Source of the DNA: Bacteriovoracaceae bacterium UBA7317
GTDB lineage: Bacteria; Bdellovibrionota; Bacteriovoracia; Bacteriovoracales; Bacteriovoracaceae
Assembly (NCBI GenBank): GCA_002474345.1
Contig: DKQD01000022.1
Span: forward strand, 1 to 18,112
Reading direction: 5' to 3'
DNA length: 18,112 bases
The notes beneath the pieces are model-generated. The model was not told the origin of the DNA. It did not search any database and saw nothing but the letters and a program-made list of their open reading frames with translations. Position 1 is the stretch's first letter. Every line of letters starts with the position of its first letter. This document shows, in pieces, positions 1 to 7,020 of this stretch. The position numbers and the translations under genes are program-made.

Positions 1-363
1 AGCTGCTTTGACAATATTAAACTGAGCGTCTACATATCCGTTTTCTTTCCCAGGACCTGTGTATACTTTTATTTTTTTGGTAAAAGGCTTTTTATCTTCA
101 CTTATACAGTGGGCCGCTGTTGCCACGAGCCTTGGATGGAGGAGGACTCCAGAACAAAAAACTCTTCCCTCACTAACTAAGGCGACAACAAATGGTGCTT
201 CACCCTCTTTTACTTGAGTCCCATTAAAAACATGACCTTTGACGGATTTTGGCCGATTCTTTTCAAAGCTTTGATTAAAGGATTCAGGTCCGCAGGAAAC
301 TAAAAAAAGGCAATTAAGAGTAATGAACAAAGAGAAAAATAAACTATTCGATCTAGGTTTCAT
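1..363 (-). CDS. Trypsin-like serine protease, lipoprotein (N-terminal part, cut by window edge)
   Basis: Reading from the ATG at 361-363, an open frame of 121 codons runs off the left edge. The first 24 residues form a lipoprotein signal: a basic start, a hydrophobic stretch, and the lipobox LVSC with Cys24 as the lipidation site. The mature part has the chymotrypsin-fold layout. FNGT (46-49) lies where IVGG is usual, then PFVVALV, a Cys at 70, and LVATAAHC ending at Cys86, whose His85 is the catalytic histidine. The catalytic Asp and Ser lie outside the window. A ribosome site AAGGAC (373-378) sits 9 bases before the ATG. By family this is an S1 peptidase acting outside the cytoplasm on proteins. 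It follows the exported nuclease gene on the same strand after 146 bp. Because FNGT replaces IVGG, classical zymogen activation cannot be assumed. The family assignment is firm; the substrate is unknown. Confidence 0.9.
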   Translation of the reverse strand, partial: MKPRSNSLFFSLFITLNCLFLVSCGPESFNQSFEKNRPKSVKGHVFNGTQVKEGEAPFVVALVSEGRVFCSGVLLHPRLVATAAHCISEDKKPFTKKIKVYTGPGKENGYVDAQFNIVKAA

Positions 364-509
364 AAAAGAAAAGTCCTTAAATTTTATGCATATTGACAGA
401 TTAGATGACAAAATGCCCCAAATTGACCTCTTTTTAAAGATAAAAGCCATGACCAGGGAAGATTTTCAGTGGAGCTAAATAACTTTCATTGACTTTTACA
501 CTTCTTAAA

Positions 510-1724
510 TCAAAGTTCCTTTTCAAGCGAAAACTGAGCATAAAGTGGAAAATGATCCGAAGCCTTTTTGGCCAAAAAATACGGTTTATTCATCTCTAAA
601 AAACAACTTTTCCCTCGTTTTTTATAAGAAACCATGACCTTACCAGGCATGGGAAGCCTCGGTTTCTTACAACCCAGATGAACCTTACCGGAAGGCAGAC
701 CATAAACACCCCCCTTATTTAAACTTAAACCCTGACCACCATAAAGAATATAATCCAAGAGAAGCTTGTTTGGCCTTTTGGCAAATCCCTCACTTTCGTA
801 AGTATGGTCAACTTTAAGACCTTTAATATTTTTGGACTCTAAAAGAGATTTTATGACCAAAGCACCTTCTTTTTTAGAATCTCTATAATCGACATTAAGG
901 TCTCCCATAACTATAAAAGGTGCATTCAAGGGGAGGCCTTCACTATTACTTTCTGAACCAAGTCTTTTCCCTTCCAAATAACTTTTTAAAAATCGAAGTT
1001 GATCGCTATTTCTCACTATATTAACAGAGTTTTGATTTCCAAAATTAAATGAAGGAACAGTGTGAAGTAAAATAAGGTGAAGGTCCTGCCCTTTAACGTC
1101 TAAAGTGGCATGAATAAAAACTTTATCAAATAGGGGCATATTTTTAGGCAAAGGGTTTCCATGAGCGTCTTTATAAGAAGACAAAACTCTTTTGGGAAAA
1201 GCATCTTTCCAAATAATTTTATGAATATAGTGGACCTCTTTAACAGGAAAGCGGCTCACTCCTCCCGTTGCATATTGACCAGGAAAAACGCCAAAATTTA
1301 TGGGGTCAGCGTAACTTCTAGCGACCAATTTCTTCAAATCAGGAAAATAAGTCCCATCATCCCTCTTCCTCGCATTAACCCCTGTATTGCCTGGGTGAAA
1401 AAGCTGAGGCCAACCCTTTAAAGACCCTCCCAACAACTGCCCTATCAAAACTAAATTTTGTCCTCTTGTTATAAAACTTTCATAAGGGATACCAGGAAAG
1501 TCATATTGAATTTCATTTAAAGAAAGTATATCAAAGGGGATTTCTTTCAATAGTTCAATGGAGCTCATTAAACTTTGGTCTTTTTCTCTAATCTTCCTGG
1601 AGTCCAGCTCTTTAATATTATAATGCAAAACATTAATTAAATTCTTCTGAATACTGCCTTTTACAAAAGAAGGGTAAAAAAATAGAGTAAAATTTAAAAA
1701 AATAAAAATAGTGGTTTTTTTCAT
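510..1724 (-). CDS. Exported endonuclease/exonuclease/phosphatase (EEP) family protein
   Basis: This 404-residue protein has an N-terminal signal peptide (about residues 1-23: MKK, a Phe/Leu-rich core, then VKG). It is followed by the metal-dependent EEP (DNase I / exonuclease III-like) fold. Landmarks are HYNI (Asn36), SLNEIQ (metal-binding Glu71), GGVSRFP near 154-160, LLHTVPS (His221), VMGDLNVDY (Asp275, Asn277), LLDYILYG (Asp324) and the C-terminal SDHFPL (Asp390, His391). All the expected catalytic positions are present, so it is probably active. The family cleaves phosphodiester bonds in nucleic acids, phospholipids or phosphoinositides, and the sequence does not say which. A GGAGG ribosome site (1729-1733) precedes the ATG by 4 bases. 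It lies between a coiled-coil gene and an exported protease gene on the same strand. A role in digesting nucleic acid outside the cytoplasm is inference. Confidence 0.88.
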   Translation of the reverse strand: MKKTTIFIFLNFTLFFYPSFVKGSIQKNLINVLHYNIKELDSRKIREKDQSLMSSIELLKEIPFDILSLNEIQYDFPGIPYESFITRGQNLVLIGQLLGGSLKGWPQLFHPGNTGVNARKRDDGTYFPDLKKLVARSYADPINFGVFPGQYATGGVSRFPVKEVHYIHKIIWKDAFPKRVLSSYKDAHGNPLPKNMPLFDKVFIHATLDVKGQDLHLILLHTVPSFNFGNQNSVNIVRNSDQLRFLKSYLEGKRLGSESNSEGLPLNAPFIVMGDLNVDYRDSKKEGALVIKSLLESKNIKGLKVDHTYESEGFAKRPNKLLLDYILYGGQGLSLNKGGVYGLPSGKVHLGCKKPRLPMPGKVMVSYKKRGKSCFLEMNKPYFLAKKASDHFPLYAQFSLEKEL

Positions 1725-1821
1725 GCCCCCTCCAAGAGGCGTCTATATTAACGGAAAAGAAGGGCTTTGAAAAACCTGGATATTATTTGAAGAATTTTTT
1801 CTCTGCTAAGAAACCAGTCCA

Positions 1822-3777
1822 TTAATCTACAGATTCCATTAACCTTTGAGAACTGAGGTCTCGATACCTCTCGATATTTTCATTATAAATAGTCTTCATA
1901 TTGCTTATTTTATCTTCATAGCTTTGGATAATGGCCTCTCTTTCATTTTGAGCATCTTTAACGACCTTATCGTAATTAACCTTATGTTTTGTCGTAATTC
2001 TTTTCAAGTTCCTTTGATTACGAATATTTTGATCAGAGAGCTGCCTCTCATAATCCCTTACCAGCTTTTCTACTTCTCTTTTATTTTTTCTCTCTATCTC
2101 TCTCATAGTTTCGTCAAATTTCTTTCTTTGCTGCTTATTGGACAGGGTGAAGTTTTCCTTTTGATCTTTCAAGCGGTTTTCCATTTCACGCCTGTCATCT
2201 GCTCTCGTTTGAGTTTCAAAAGTTTGATACTCCTGCTCCTTATTCTTAATAACTTCCTCTAAATAATCTATTCTTCTCTCAAGCTTGTCTACATGGTCTT
2301 TCTTTTGAATTTCTTTGATATCAAGCCTATGTTCATAAGATTCCATTGTCCGGTCTAATTTTTTCTCAAGAGTATCCCTTGTACGCGCAAGCTCTTCAGA
2401 TAATGTCTTACTCGCCTGTCTTTTCAAGTTTGTTCTTTCTTTATTAAAGCCTTCCTGAAGAGTTTCTTGATTTTTTAGACTGCTATCAGAAAAGGTCTTA
2501 ATTGTATCATTTAAGATTTCTCTACCATTTTCCAATCTCTTCTTGCTAAGACGATTGGTTTGTATCATCTCCCTTTCATGCTCCCCTTCCATTGTCCTAA
2601 TTTTTCTTCTAAAGGAGTCTTTAATTTTAGTCTGTTCTTTACGACCTCTCTCAACCTTATCTCTTGTCACTCGATCAAAGTCTTCATTAAGATCCGCTAT
2701 ATATTCTTTGTGTTGAAGATTTTGATCCATAATTTCATCTTTAAAATCTTCTTCACTTTGCTCTTGTTGATGAAGTCTAATAACCCCATCGTCCCTCATG
2801 AGGGTTTTTAATTTATTCAGTCTATGCTCATATTTTTCCACAAGCTTTCTTGTTTCTGCATCATGCTTTTCCTTACCTCCAATAATTTTAATTTTAGCAT
2901 CGGCTTCTTGAGTCTTGGCCTGCAATTCGCTTTTATGAATTCTTTCTGTTTGTTGTTTTTCAAGATTATTTTTATGGCGGAGGTCTCTCAATTCATATTC
3001 AAACTTATCTGTTAAACCATTAAGTTTATCGTTAAATGTCAAATTAAGGTTATCAAGGGCAGAGGTATCTTTTTTTCTAGCATCTTCTAAATTTCTTGCA
3101 TTCTTTTTGTTAATAAAATCCAGCTCATTTCTATAAATCCTCTTTAAATCTTCGAGGTTTTTATTAAAGTTGTTTCTCGTTTGAAGGTTCTTTTCACTGG
3201 CATCTCTTAAAATGGACTCTTTTTCATTTTGCCAACCTTTTTGTAATGCTTCCTGGTCTGCTTTCATTTCCCTTTTTGTTTCTTTTAAAGTCTTTTCGGA
3301 AGCCTTTGTAAACCTATCAAGTTCTTCCAAATTTTCTCTGCTTTTCCTTTCAATGATGTTTTTCGCATTTCTTTTGGTTTTGGCCATAGTCCTATCATAA
3401 TGAACTTTTTGGTCTGCCCCTGCTTTCCTATAGGCATCTGAAATATTTCTTAATTTCCTATTGTAATCTCTTCTTTGATCAGCTTTTTCTTCCCTAAAGG
3501 TATCTTTCATCTGCCTTAGAAGCTTTCTTGTCTCTGACTCTCTTTGTTTAATAAGATTATTGGCATTATTGGAGGTTTCTTTTAAATGCTCCCTGTTTGC
3601 CTCATTAATATTTTTGATAGCAGTTTGATGCGACTTTAACTGTTTATTTTGCTGAGTTTTAAAGATCTTTTCTTGTGCATCGAGTTCCCGTTCGTGTTCT
3701 TTTTTCATCCGACGGGAAGTTCTATAATAATCATCTCTATTTCGGGCAAGCTTTGTGTTGTAATCAACAGTGTTCAT
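1822..3777 (-). CDS. Giant hendecad-repeat coiled-coil protein, function unknown
   Basis: This 651-residue protein is extremely charged (Lys, Arg, Glu, Asp, Asn, Gln). It has no cysteine, a single tryptophan, no signal peptide and no membrane segment. Divided into 11-residue units from residue 9, it stays in one register to about residue 305 (27 units). It resumes in a second unbroken register from residue 359 to the C-terminus (26 units plus a partial one). Hydrophobic residues recur at unit positions 2, 5 and 9, and position 9 is often Phe or Tyr. Examples are KLNGLTDKFEY, EVEKLVRDYER and KISNMKTIYNE. Spacing of 3-4-4 is the signature of a hendecad, right-handed coiled coil. A continuous helix of this length would be close to 100 nm. 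It is probably a cytoplasmic rod or filament. Filament-forming coiled-coil proteins such as Ccp are known in Bdellovibrio, but relationship is not shown. An AAGGA ribosome site (3788-3792) and an extended -10 promoter lie upstream. Confidence 0.9.
   Translation of the reverse strand: MNTVDYNTKLARNRDDYYRTSRRMKKEHERELDAQEKIFKTQQNKQLKSHQTAIKNINEANREHLKETSNNANNLIKQRESETRKLLRQMKDTFREEKADQRRDYNRKLRNISDAYRKAGADQKVHYDRTMAKTKRNAKNIIERKSRENLEELDRFTKASEKTLKETKREMKADQEALQKGWQNEKESILRDASEKNLQTRNNFNKNLEDLKRIYRNELDFINKKNARNLEDARKKDTSALDNLNLTFNDKLNGLTDKFEYELRDLRHKNNLEKQQTERIHKSELQAKTQEADAKIKIIGGKEKHDAETRKLVEKYEHRLNKLKTLMRDDGVIRLHQQEQSEEDFKDEIMDQNLQHKEYIADLNEDFDRVTRDKVERGRKEQTKIKDSFRRKIRTMEGEHEREMIQTNRLSKKRLENGREILNDTIKTFSDSSLKNQETLQEGFNKERTNLKRQASKTLSEELARTRDTLEKKLDRTMESYEHRLDIKEIQKKDHVDKLERRIDYLEEVIKNKEQEYQTFETQTRADDRREMENRLKDQKENFTLSNKQQRKKFDETMREIERKNKREVEKLVRDYERQLSDQNIRNQRNLKRITTKHKVNYDKVVKDAQNEREAIIQSYEDKISNMKTIYNENIERYRDLSSQRLMESVD
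1825..3753 (-). repeat. Degenerate 33-bp (11-codon) coding repeat, about 53 units
   Basis: This is the DNA underlying the hendecad array of the coiled-coil gene. Array 1 (2863-3753) encodes residues 9-305. A central stretch (2704-2862, residues 306-358) loses the register. Array 2 (1825-2703) encodes residues 359-651. Copies are divergent at nucleotide level and the pattern is visible mainly as residue classes. By hand count, unit position 2 is Leu, Ile, Val or Met in about 34 of 53 units, and position 9 is Phe, Tyr or Trp in about 19 of 53. The unchanging spacing implies that insertions and deletions have been kept to multiples of 33 bp, or excluded by selection on the fold. Confidence 0.75.
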
Positions 3778-3808
3778 GGGAGACCTGTCCTTTTAACGCT
3801 TTACACAA

Positions 3809-3817
3809 ATTATAGCA
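3809..3817 (-). promoter_or_regulatory. Extended -10 promoter for the hendecad coiled-coil gene
   Basis: On the minus strand the sequence reads TGC followed by a perfect TATAAT, which is an extended -10 element (TGnTATAAT). No good -35 hexamer is found 16-18 bases upstream, as is common for extended -10 promoters. Transcription would start near 3802, giving a leader of about 25 bases that contains the ribosome site. It lies in the 120-bp gap after gltX, so the coiled-coil gene can be expressed independently of gltX. Confidence 0.5.
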
Positions 3818-3897
3818 TTCAAGGACGGCCTCATTAGGTGAGAAAATTGTTCCCGCTATTAAGGTCCTTTTACTCTAGGGAAAAAGAAGTGAACCAC

Positions 3898-5343
3898 TCA
3901 AGCATCTATTTTCTGAAGGCGGGATGAAATAACCTCAAGGGGAGTTAGGGCCACAAATCTTTTGAGGTCTGGTCCTTCTGCTCTGCCAGTCAATACGGCA
4001 CGTGTCCCCTTAAAAAGATTTTTCCCTTTTATCTTGTGTTCTTTTTTTAAAGTCGTCAGGTATTCATCTATTAGCTCAGGAGTTAAAAAGAGAAGACCCT
4101 CTTTCTTAGCTTCGTCGACTTTATTGATAAGGTACTCTTTTATCTTTGGAGTCGTCTCCCAAGACAGAACTTCCTTTAGGTCTTCATCATCTCTTAATTC
4201 GGAATTAAAAATATCCTCTATGAAAGGGCCAAAGCCTTCTAGGGTATCGACCTTTTCTTTAAAAAGGTCTACGAACTCTTCCTTCCAAGAAGGTTCTTGA
4301 TTTTTAAAGGCCGTATCCTTCGGTAAAAAACTATCTATTTTCGAAAGAATTTCTTTGGAAGACAAATTCTTGAGGTGCTGACCATTGATATAACCTAATT
4401 TGACCATATCAAAAGTCGCAGCTGCTTTTCCTAGTCTTTTCAAATCAAAGTGGAGTAATAGCTCCTCTCTGGTAAAAACATCCTTTTCATCTGGATGGCT
4501 CCAGCCTAGAAGGCTCAGGTAATTGACCATGGCCTCAGGAAGGTAACCTTGCTCCCTAAACATTGTCACACTTGTTGCGCCATGTCTTTTAGAAAGCTTG
4601 GCCCTGTCATGACCAACAAGTAGCGACACGTGGGCAAATTGAGGAAGCTCTGCCTCCAAAGCCTCATAAATCATGACTTGTCTCATCGTATTAGGAAGAT
4701 GATCTTCAGCTCTAATTACATGGGTCATTTTCATGAGCCAATCATCAATGACACAGCAGAAGTTATAGACTGGCAGGCCATTAGACCTCAAAATGACAAA
4801 GTCCCCAACCATATCATCTGGAAAAGTAACTTCCCCTCTAATGAGGTCGTTAACTGTAATTGTTTTTTTAGGAACCTTAAAGCGGATTGTGAACTTATCA
4901 CCTTTTTCAATCCTGGCCTTAGCGACCTCCGGGTCGAGGTCTCGGCAAGTCCCATCATAATGGGGGGCCCTCTTTTCTTCTTCAGCTTTTTTCCTTTTGG
5001 CGTCTAGTTCCTCATCTGTACAAAAACAAGGAAAGGCCAAACCCTGGTCAACAAGTTGAGTTGCGTATTTTTTGTAAAGTTCAATCCGTTCAGATTGTCT
5101 GTATGGGCCACATTCACCTGGCCTATCTGGGCCTTCGTCGTACTCAATTCCCAGCCACTTCAAATCCTCAATCTGAGAATCCTCGTACTCTTTTTTACTT
5201 CTTTCAAGGTCTGTATCTTCCACTCTTAAAACAAAAGTTCCCTTATTTTTTTTAGCGAATATAGAGCTGTATAAAGCAGTTCTTGCTCCACCAATGTGGA
5301 GAAAGCCAGTGGGGCTGGGGGCGAATCTAACACGAACAGTCAT
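3898..5343 (-). CDS. gltX: Glutamyl-tRNA synthetase
   Basis: This class I aminoacyl-tRNA synthetase charges tRNA with glutamate in the cytoplasm. With the start used here it has 481 residues, close to the usual bacterial length of about 470-480. It opens with RVRFAPSPTGFLHIGGARTA, which contains the HIGH-type motif HIGG (16-19). The KMSKS-type loop is KLSKR (249-253), and DHLPNT precedes it. A zinc site is suggested by CFC (106-108) with Tyr129 and Cys133, the same arrangement as in the E. coli enzyme. The start at 5343 is chosen because AAGGA (5351-5355) stands 7 bases before it and the product then begins as family members do. An in-frame ATG at 5364 would add seven residues and has no ribosome site. 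Whether the enzyme also charges tRNA-Gln cannot be decided here. The lipoprotein gene at 5506 is divergent. Confidence 0.96.
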   Translation of the reverse strand: MTVRVRFAPSPTGFLHIGGARTALYSSIFAKKNKGTFVLRVEDTDLERSKKEYEDSQIEDLKWLGIEYDEGPDRPGECGPYRQSERIELYKKYATQLVDQGLAFPCFCTDEELDAKRKKAEEEKRAPHYDGTCRDLDPEVAKARIEKGDKFTIRFKVPKKTITVNDLIRGEVTFPDDMVGDFVILRSNGLPVYNFCCVIDDWLMKMTHVIRAEDHLPNTMRQVMIYEALEAELPQFAHVSLLVGHDRAKLSKRHGATSVTMFREQGYLPEAMVNYLSLLGWSHPDEKDVFTREELLLHFDLKRLGKAAATFDMVKLGYINGQHLKNLSSKEILSKIDSFLPKDTAFKNQEPSWKEEFVDLFKEKVDTLEGFGPFIEDIFNSELRDDEDLKEVLSWETTPKIKEYLINKVDEAKKEGLLFLTPELIDEYLTTLKKEHKIKGKNLFKGTRAVLTGRAEGPDLKRFVALTPLEVISSRLQKIDA

Positions 5344-5405
5344 AGTTCTTTCCTTATCACTCATTTTTCTAGATAATTCGTTTTTTGAAAAAACATGAAA
5401 AAGAT

Positions 5406-5441
5406 AAAGTGTCCAGTATCTTCAGTAAGCCTAGGCACTTT
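5406..5441. promoter_or_regulatory. Inverted repeat in the gltX/lipoprotein divergent region
   Basis: AAAGTG (5406-5411) and CACTTT (5436-5441) form matching arms. The inner bases CC (5413-5414) and GG (5434-5435) extend the pairing if one base is bulged. The element lies in the 162-bp gap between divergent gltX and the lipoprotein gene. It could be a regulator site or chance. There is no T-run, so it is not a terminator. Confidence 0.2.
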
Positions 5442-5505
5442 GAAAAATGTTCCATAATATAAAGGTATTCTATAAAGACTTAACTTGTGGTTTTAGGAGA
5501 TTCAC

Positions 5506-6039
5506 ATGCCAAAAAGTATACAACTCGGCTTCTTTTTAGGGCTGCTTTTAAACTTCGGCTGCGCAAGTAAAAACCCCCCAACCTTTTACCCCAAATTCGT
5601 TGCCAAATCTCCTCTCAATTTCAAAAAAGGTAAACCTCCACTTTTAGTTCATATAGAAGACCGGAGGGGCCAAAGAAGTGAACCACCCCAAAAAGAAATG
5701 ATTCTAAAGTTAAAAAATTCTCTAAAAGGGATTTATGGCAAAAAGATAAAATGGGTCGAGCTAGATAACGCTGTTCCTGAAAGGGTTTATGCTGATGTCT
5801 TTATCACTTCTCTCAACTCATCTTTTAAATCCCCCTTTTGGAAGGCCAAAAGCTCTGTATACATTAGGTTCGTTGACAGGAGGGAGCCACTTAAAGAAGT
5901 TGTCAAAGAAACAACCTTTAAGGGTGCCCACCAAAAAGTCAATGTACCATGGGAAGATACGAAAGGTATCGTTCTCAAAAAGTCCTGGGAAAAAGTATCC
6001 TTTGACGTTTTAAAAAGTTTAAACAAATTTGTTCAATAG
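5506..6039 (+). CDS. Putative lipoprotein, unknown function
   Basis: This 177-residue product starts with MPKS, a hydrophobic stretch and FGCAS, so Cys19 is the probable lipidation site. The lipobox is imperfect, because Asn lies at -3 where Leu is usual. The mature part alternates short beta-like stretches (PLLVHIEDRR, YADVFITSL, SSVYIRFVDRR) with charged turns. The layout loosely recalls small periplasmic lipoproteins of the YajG type (hydrophobic strand, DxR, later ADV-I), but this is a weak impression. AGGAGA (5495-5500) lies 5 bases before the ATG. The gene is divergent from gltX and its stop is only 5 bases from the stop of the convergent barrel gene. No function is proposed. Confidence 0.8.
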   Translation: MPKSIQLGFFLGLLLNFGCASKNPPTFYPKFVAKSPLNFKKGKPPLLVHIEDRRGQRSEPPQKEMILKLKNSLKGIYGKKIKWVELDNAVPERVYADVFITSLNSSFKSPFWKAKSSVYIRFVDRREPLKEVVKETTFKGAHQKVNVPWEDTKGIVLKKSWEKVSFDVLKSLNKFVQ

Positions 6040-6044
6040 GCTTC

Positions 6045-6845
6045 TTAGAAAGTCCAGTCCAAGGATACAAAAGTAAAAGAAATTAATGACCACGTGTAAA
6101 GCTTGTCGTTGTCAGCGCCTCCCTCTAAAACACGGTGACCTAAACTAGCTCCCAGAGAATTACTCATGGTCAATCTTGTCTTGAAAGCACCTTCAATGGC
6201 CCTGCCCTGACTTGCACCTAGTGCATCCATTTCCAAAATAAAAGTCAGCCAGTTTAAAGGACTCCAATCTGCTCTTAAATAAATGAGGGGAACAAAGCCT
6301 ACATTTGAATAGGATTTCGAAAGACCGCTTTGACTCAACTTAGTTTCTGCGTCCCTAATTTTTCCAGTAAAACCTATGTATGTTTTAAGTATTGATCCAT
6401 CCATCCATTGGTAACGGTAGGTAAGCCTATAGGAGTTAAATTTATATAAGACATTCGTTGTATTCGATTTTGAAAAAACCTCTCCTTCATAAGTAATATC
6501 TTTTGAAAACTTACCGCTTTGGTTAATTTCTAAGGGCGCATAAAGAACCTTCAAAGAATGCTTTCCCTGTAAAGGCCAATATAAGTTGACCCGATAAAAA
6601 TAATCTTCGGTTGGAGAAACCTCCGTTGTATCAAAAATGGTTCCTGTTGTTGCGGGAATCTGAATTTTATTTTTAAGAAGTTTTACTTTCCCAAACTCTA
6701 AATCAAGCTGGACTGAATAGGCCCTGGAGGAAGAAAAGAAGTAAAGGAAGAGCAAGATAAAAAAATAATTAAACAGGCGGTAAATTTCTTTTAAATCAAT
6801 AGAATCGTTCTTTATACAATGAGAGTTTTTCAATATTGACCCCAT
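6045..6845 (-). CDS. Putative outer-membrane beta-barrel protein
   Basis: From the ATG at 6843-6845 the product has 266 residues. A Phe/Leu-rich export segment (about residues 20-40, ending SSSRAYS) is preceded by an unusually long polar N-terminus. The rest alternates amphipathic strands with aromatic girdle residues, for example YRVNLYW, YRLTYRYQW, LIYLRADWSP and TWSLISFTFVSLDWTF. It ends in Phe, as proteins recognised by the BAM complex usually do. About eight to ten strands are plausible. An upstream in-frame TTG (6878) would add 11 residues. Neither start has a clear ribosome site, so the N-terminus is uncertain. Expression is probably from the promoter at 6899-6927. Barrel function (porin, enzyme or adhesin) cannot be told. 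Confidence 0.72.
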   Translation of the reverse strand: MGSILKNSHCIKNDSIDLKEIYRLFNYFFILLFLYFFSSSRAYSVQLDLEFGKVKLLKNKIQIPATTGTIFDTTEVSPTEDYFYRVNLYWPLQGKHSLKVLYAPLEINQSGKFSKDITYEGEVFSKSNTTNVLYKFNSYRLTYRYQWMDGSILKTYIGFTGKIRDAETKLSQSGLSKSYSNVGFVPLIYLRADWSPLNWLTFILEMDALGASQGRAIEGAFKTRLTMSNSLGASLGHRVLEGGADNDKLYTWSLISFTFVSLDWTF

Positions 6846-6898
6846 AGTTTTTAATATTAAATGAATGATAAATATCAAATCTAAATTATTATATTGGG

Positions 6899-6927
6899 AT
6901 AATATTAAAATTTTTAAGAACTATCAA
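6899..6927 (-). promoter_or_regulatory. Near-consensus sigma-70 promoter for the beta-barrel gene
   Basis: On the minus strand TTGATA (6922-6927) and TATTAT (6899-6904) each match the consensus at five of six positions and are exactly 17 bases apart. Transcription would begin near 6892, leaving about 47 bases before the ATG at 6845. The promoter lies after the truD terminator, so the barrel gene forms its own unit. Confidence 0.55.
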
Positions 6928-6973
6928 CCAATGAAAAACATAGTTTAGTCTTCTATTAGGAAAGCTCTTTTTT

Positions 6974-6997
6974 AAAAAACCATTTCTGGTCCAATGG
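6974..6997 (-). terminator. Probable rho-independent terminator after truD
   Basis: On the minus strand CCATT and AATGG form a 5-bp stem (6980-6997) around an 8-base loop, followed directly by six T (6974-6979). It starts 23 bases past the truD stop codon. The stem is short, but the position fits the end of the coiled-coil/kinase/ALDH/truD run. Confidence 0.5.
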
Positions 6998-7020
6998 AGT
7001 CGGCTACAAAAGCTAGTCCT

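Noticed and set aside
383..411. Possible -35/-10 pair (TTGTCA, 17 bases, CATAAA on the minus strand) before the protease gene
   Set aside because: Transcription from it would start inside the ribosome site AAGGAC (373-378), and the -10 matches only four of six positions.
1846..2262. Long plus-strand open frame of 138 codons opposite the hendecad coiled-coil gene, and several shorter ones up to 3837
   Set aside because: They are antisense shadows of a highly biased coding sequence. Their products are Leu/Phe/Ile-rich reflections of Lys/Glu/Asn codons, and no ribosome sites fit.
3883..5686. The 15-base word AAAGAAGTGAACCAC occurs at 3883-3897 and again at 5672-5686
   Set aside because: One shared 15-mer in 18 kb of AT-rich DNA is not far from chance. 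One copy lies at the gltX end and the other inside a lipoprotein gene, with no flanking similarity.
6846..6878. Eleven-residue upstream extension of the beta-barrel gene from a TTG at 6878
   Set aside because: There is no ribosome site, it would start about 14 bases after the predicted transcription start, and it lengthens an already long N-terminus before the export segment.
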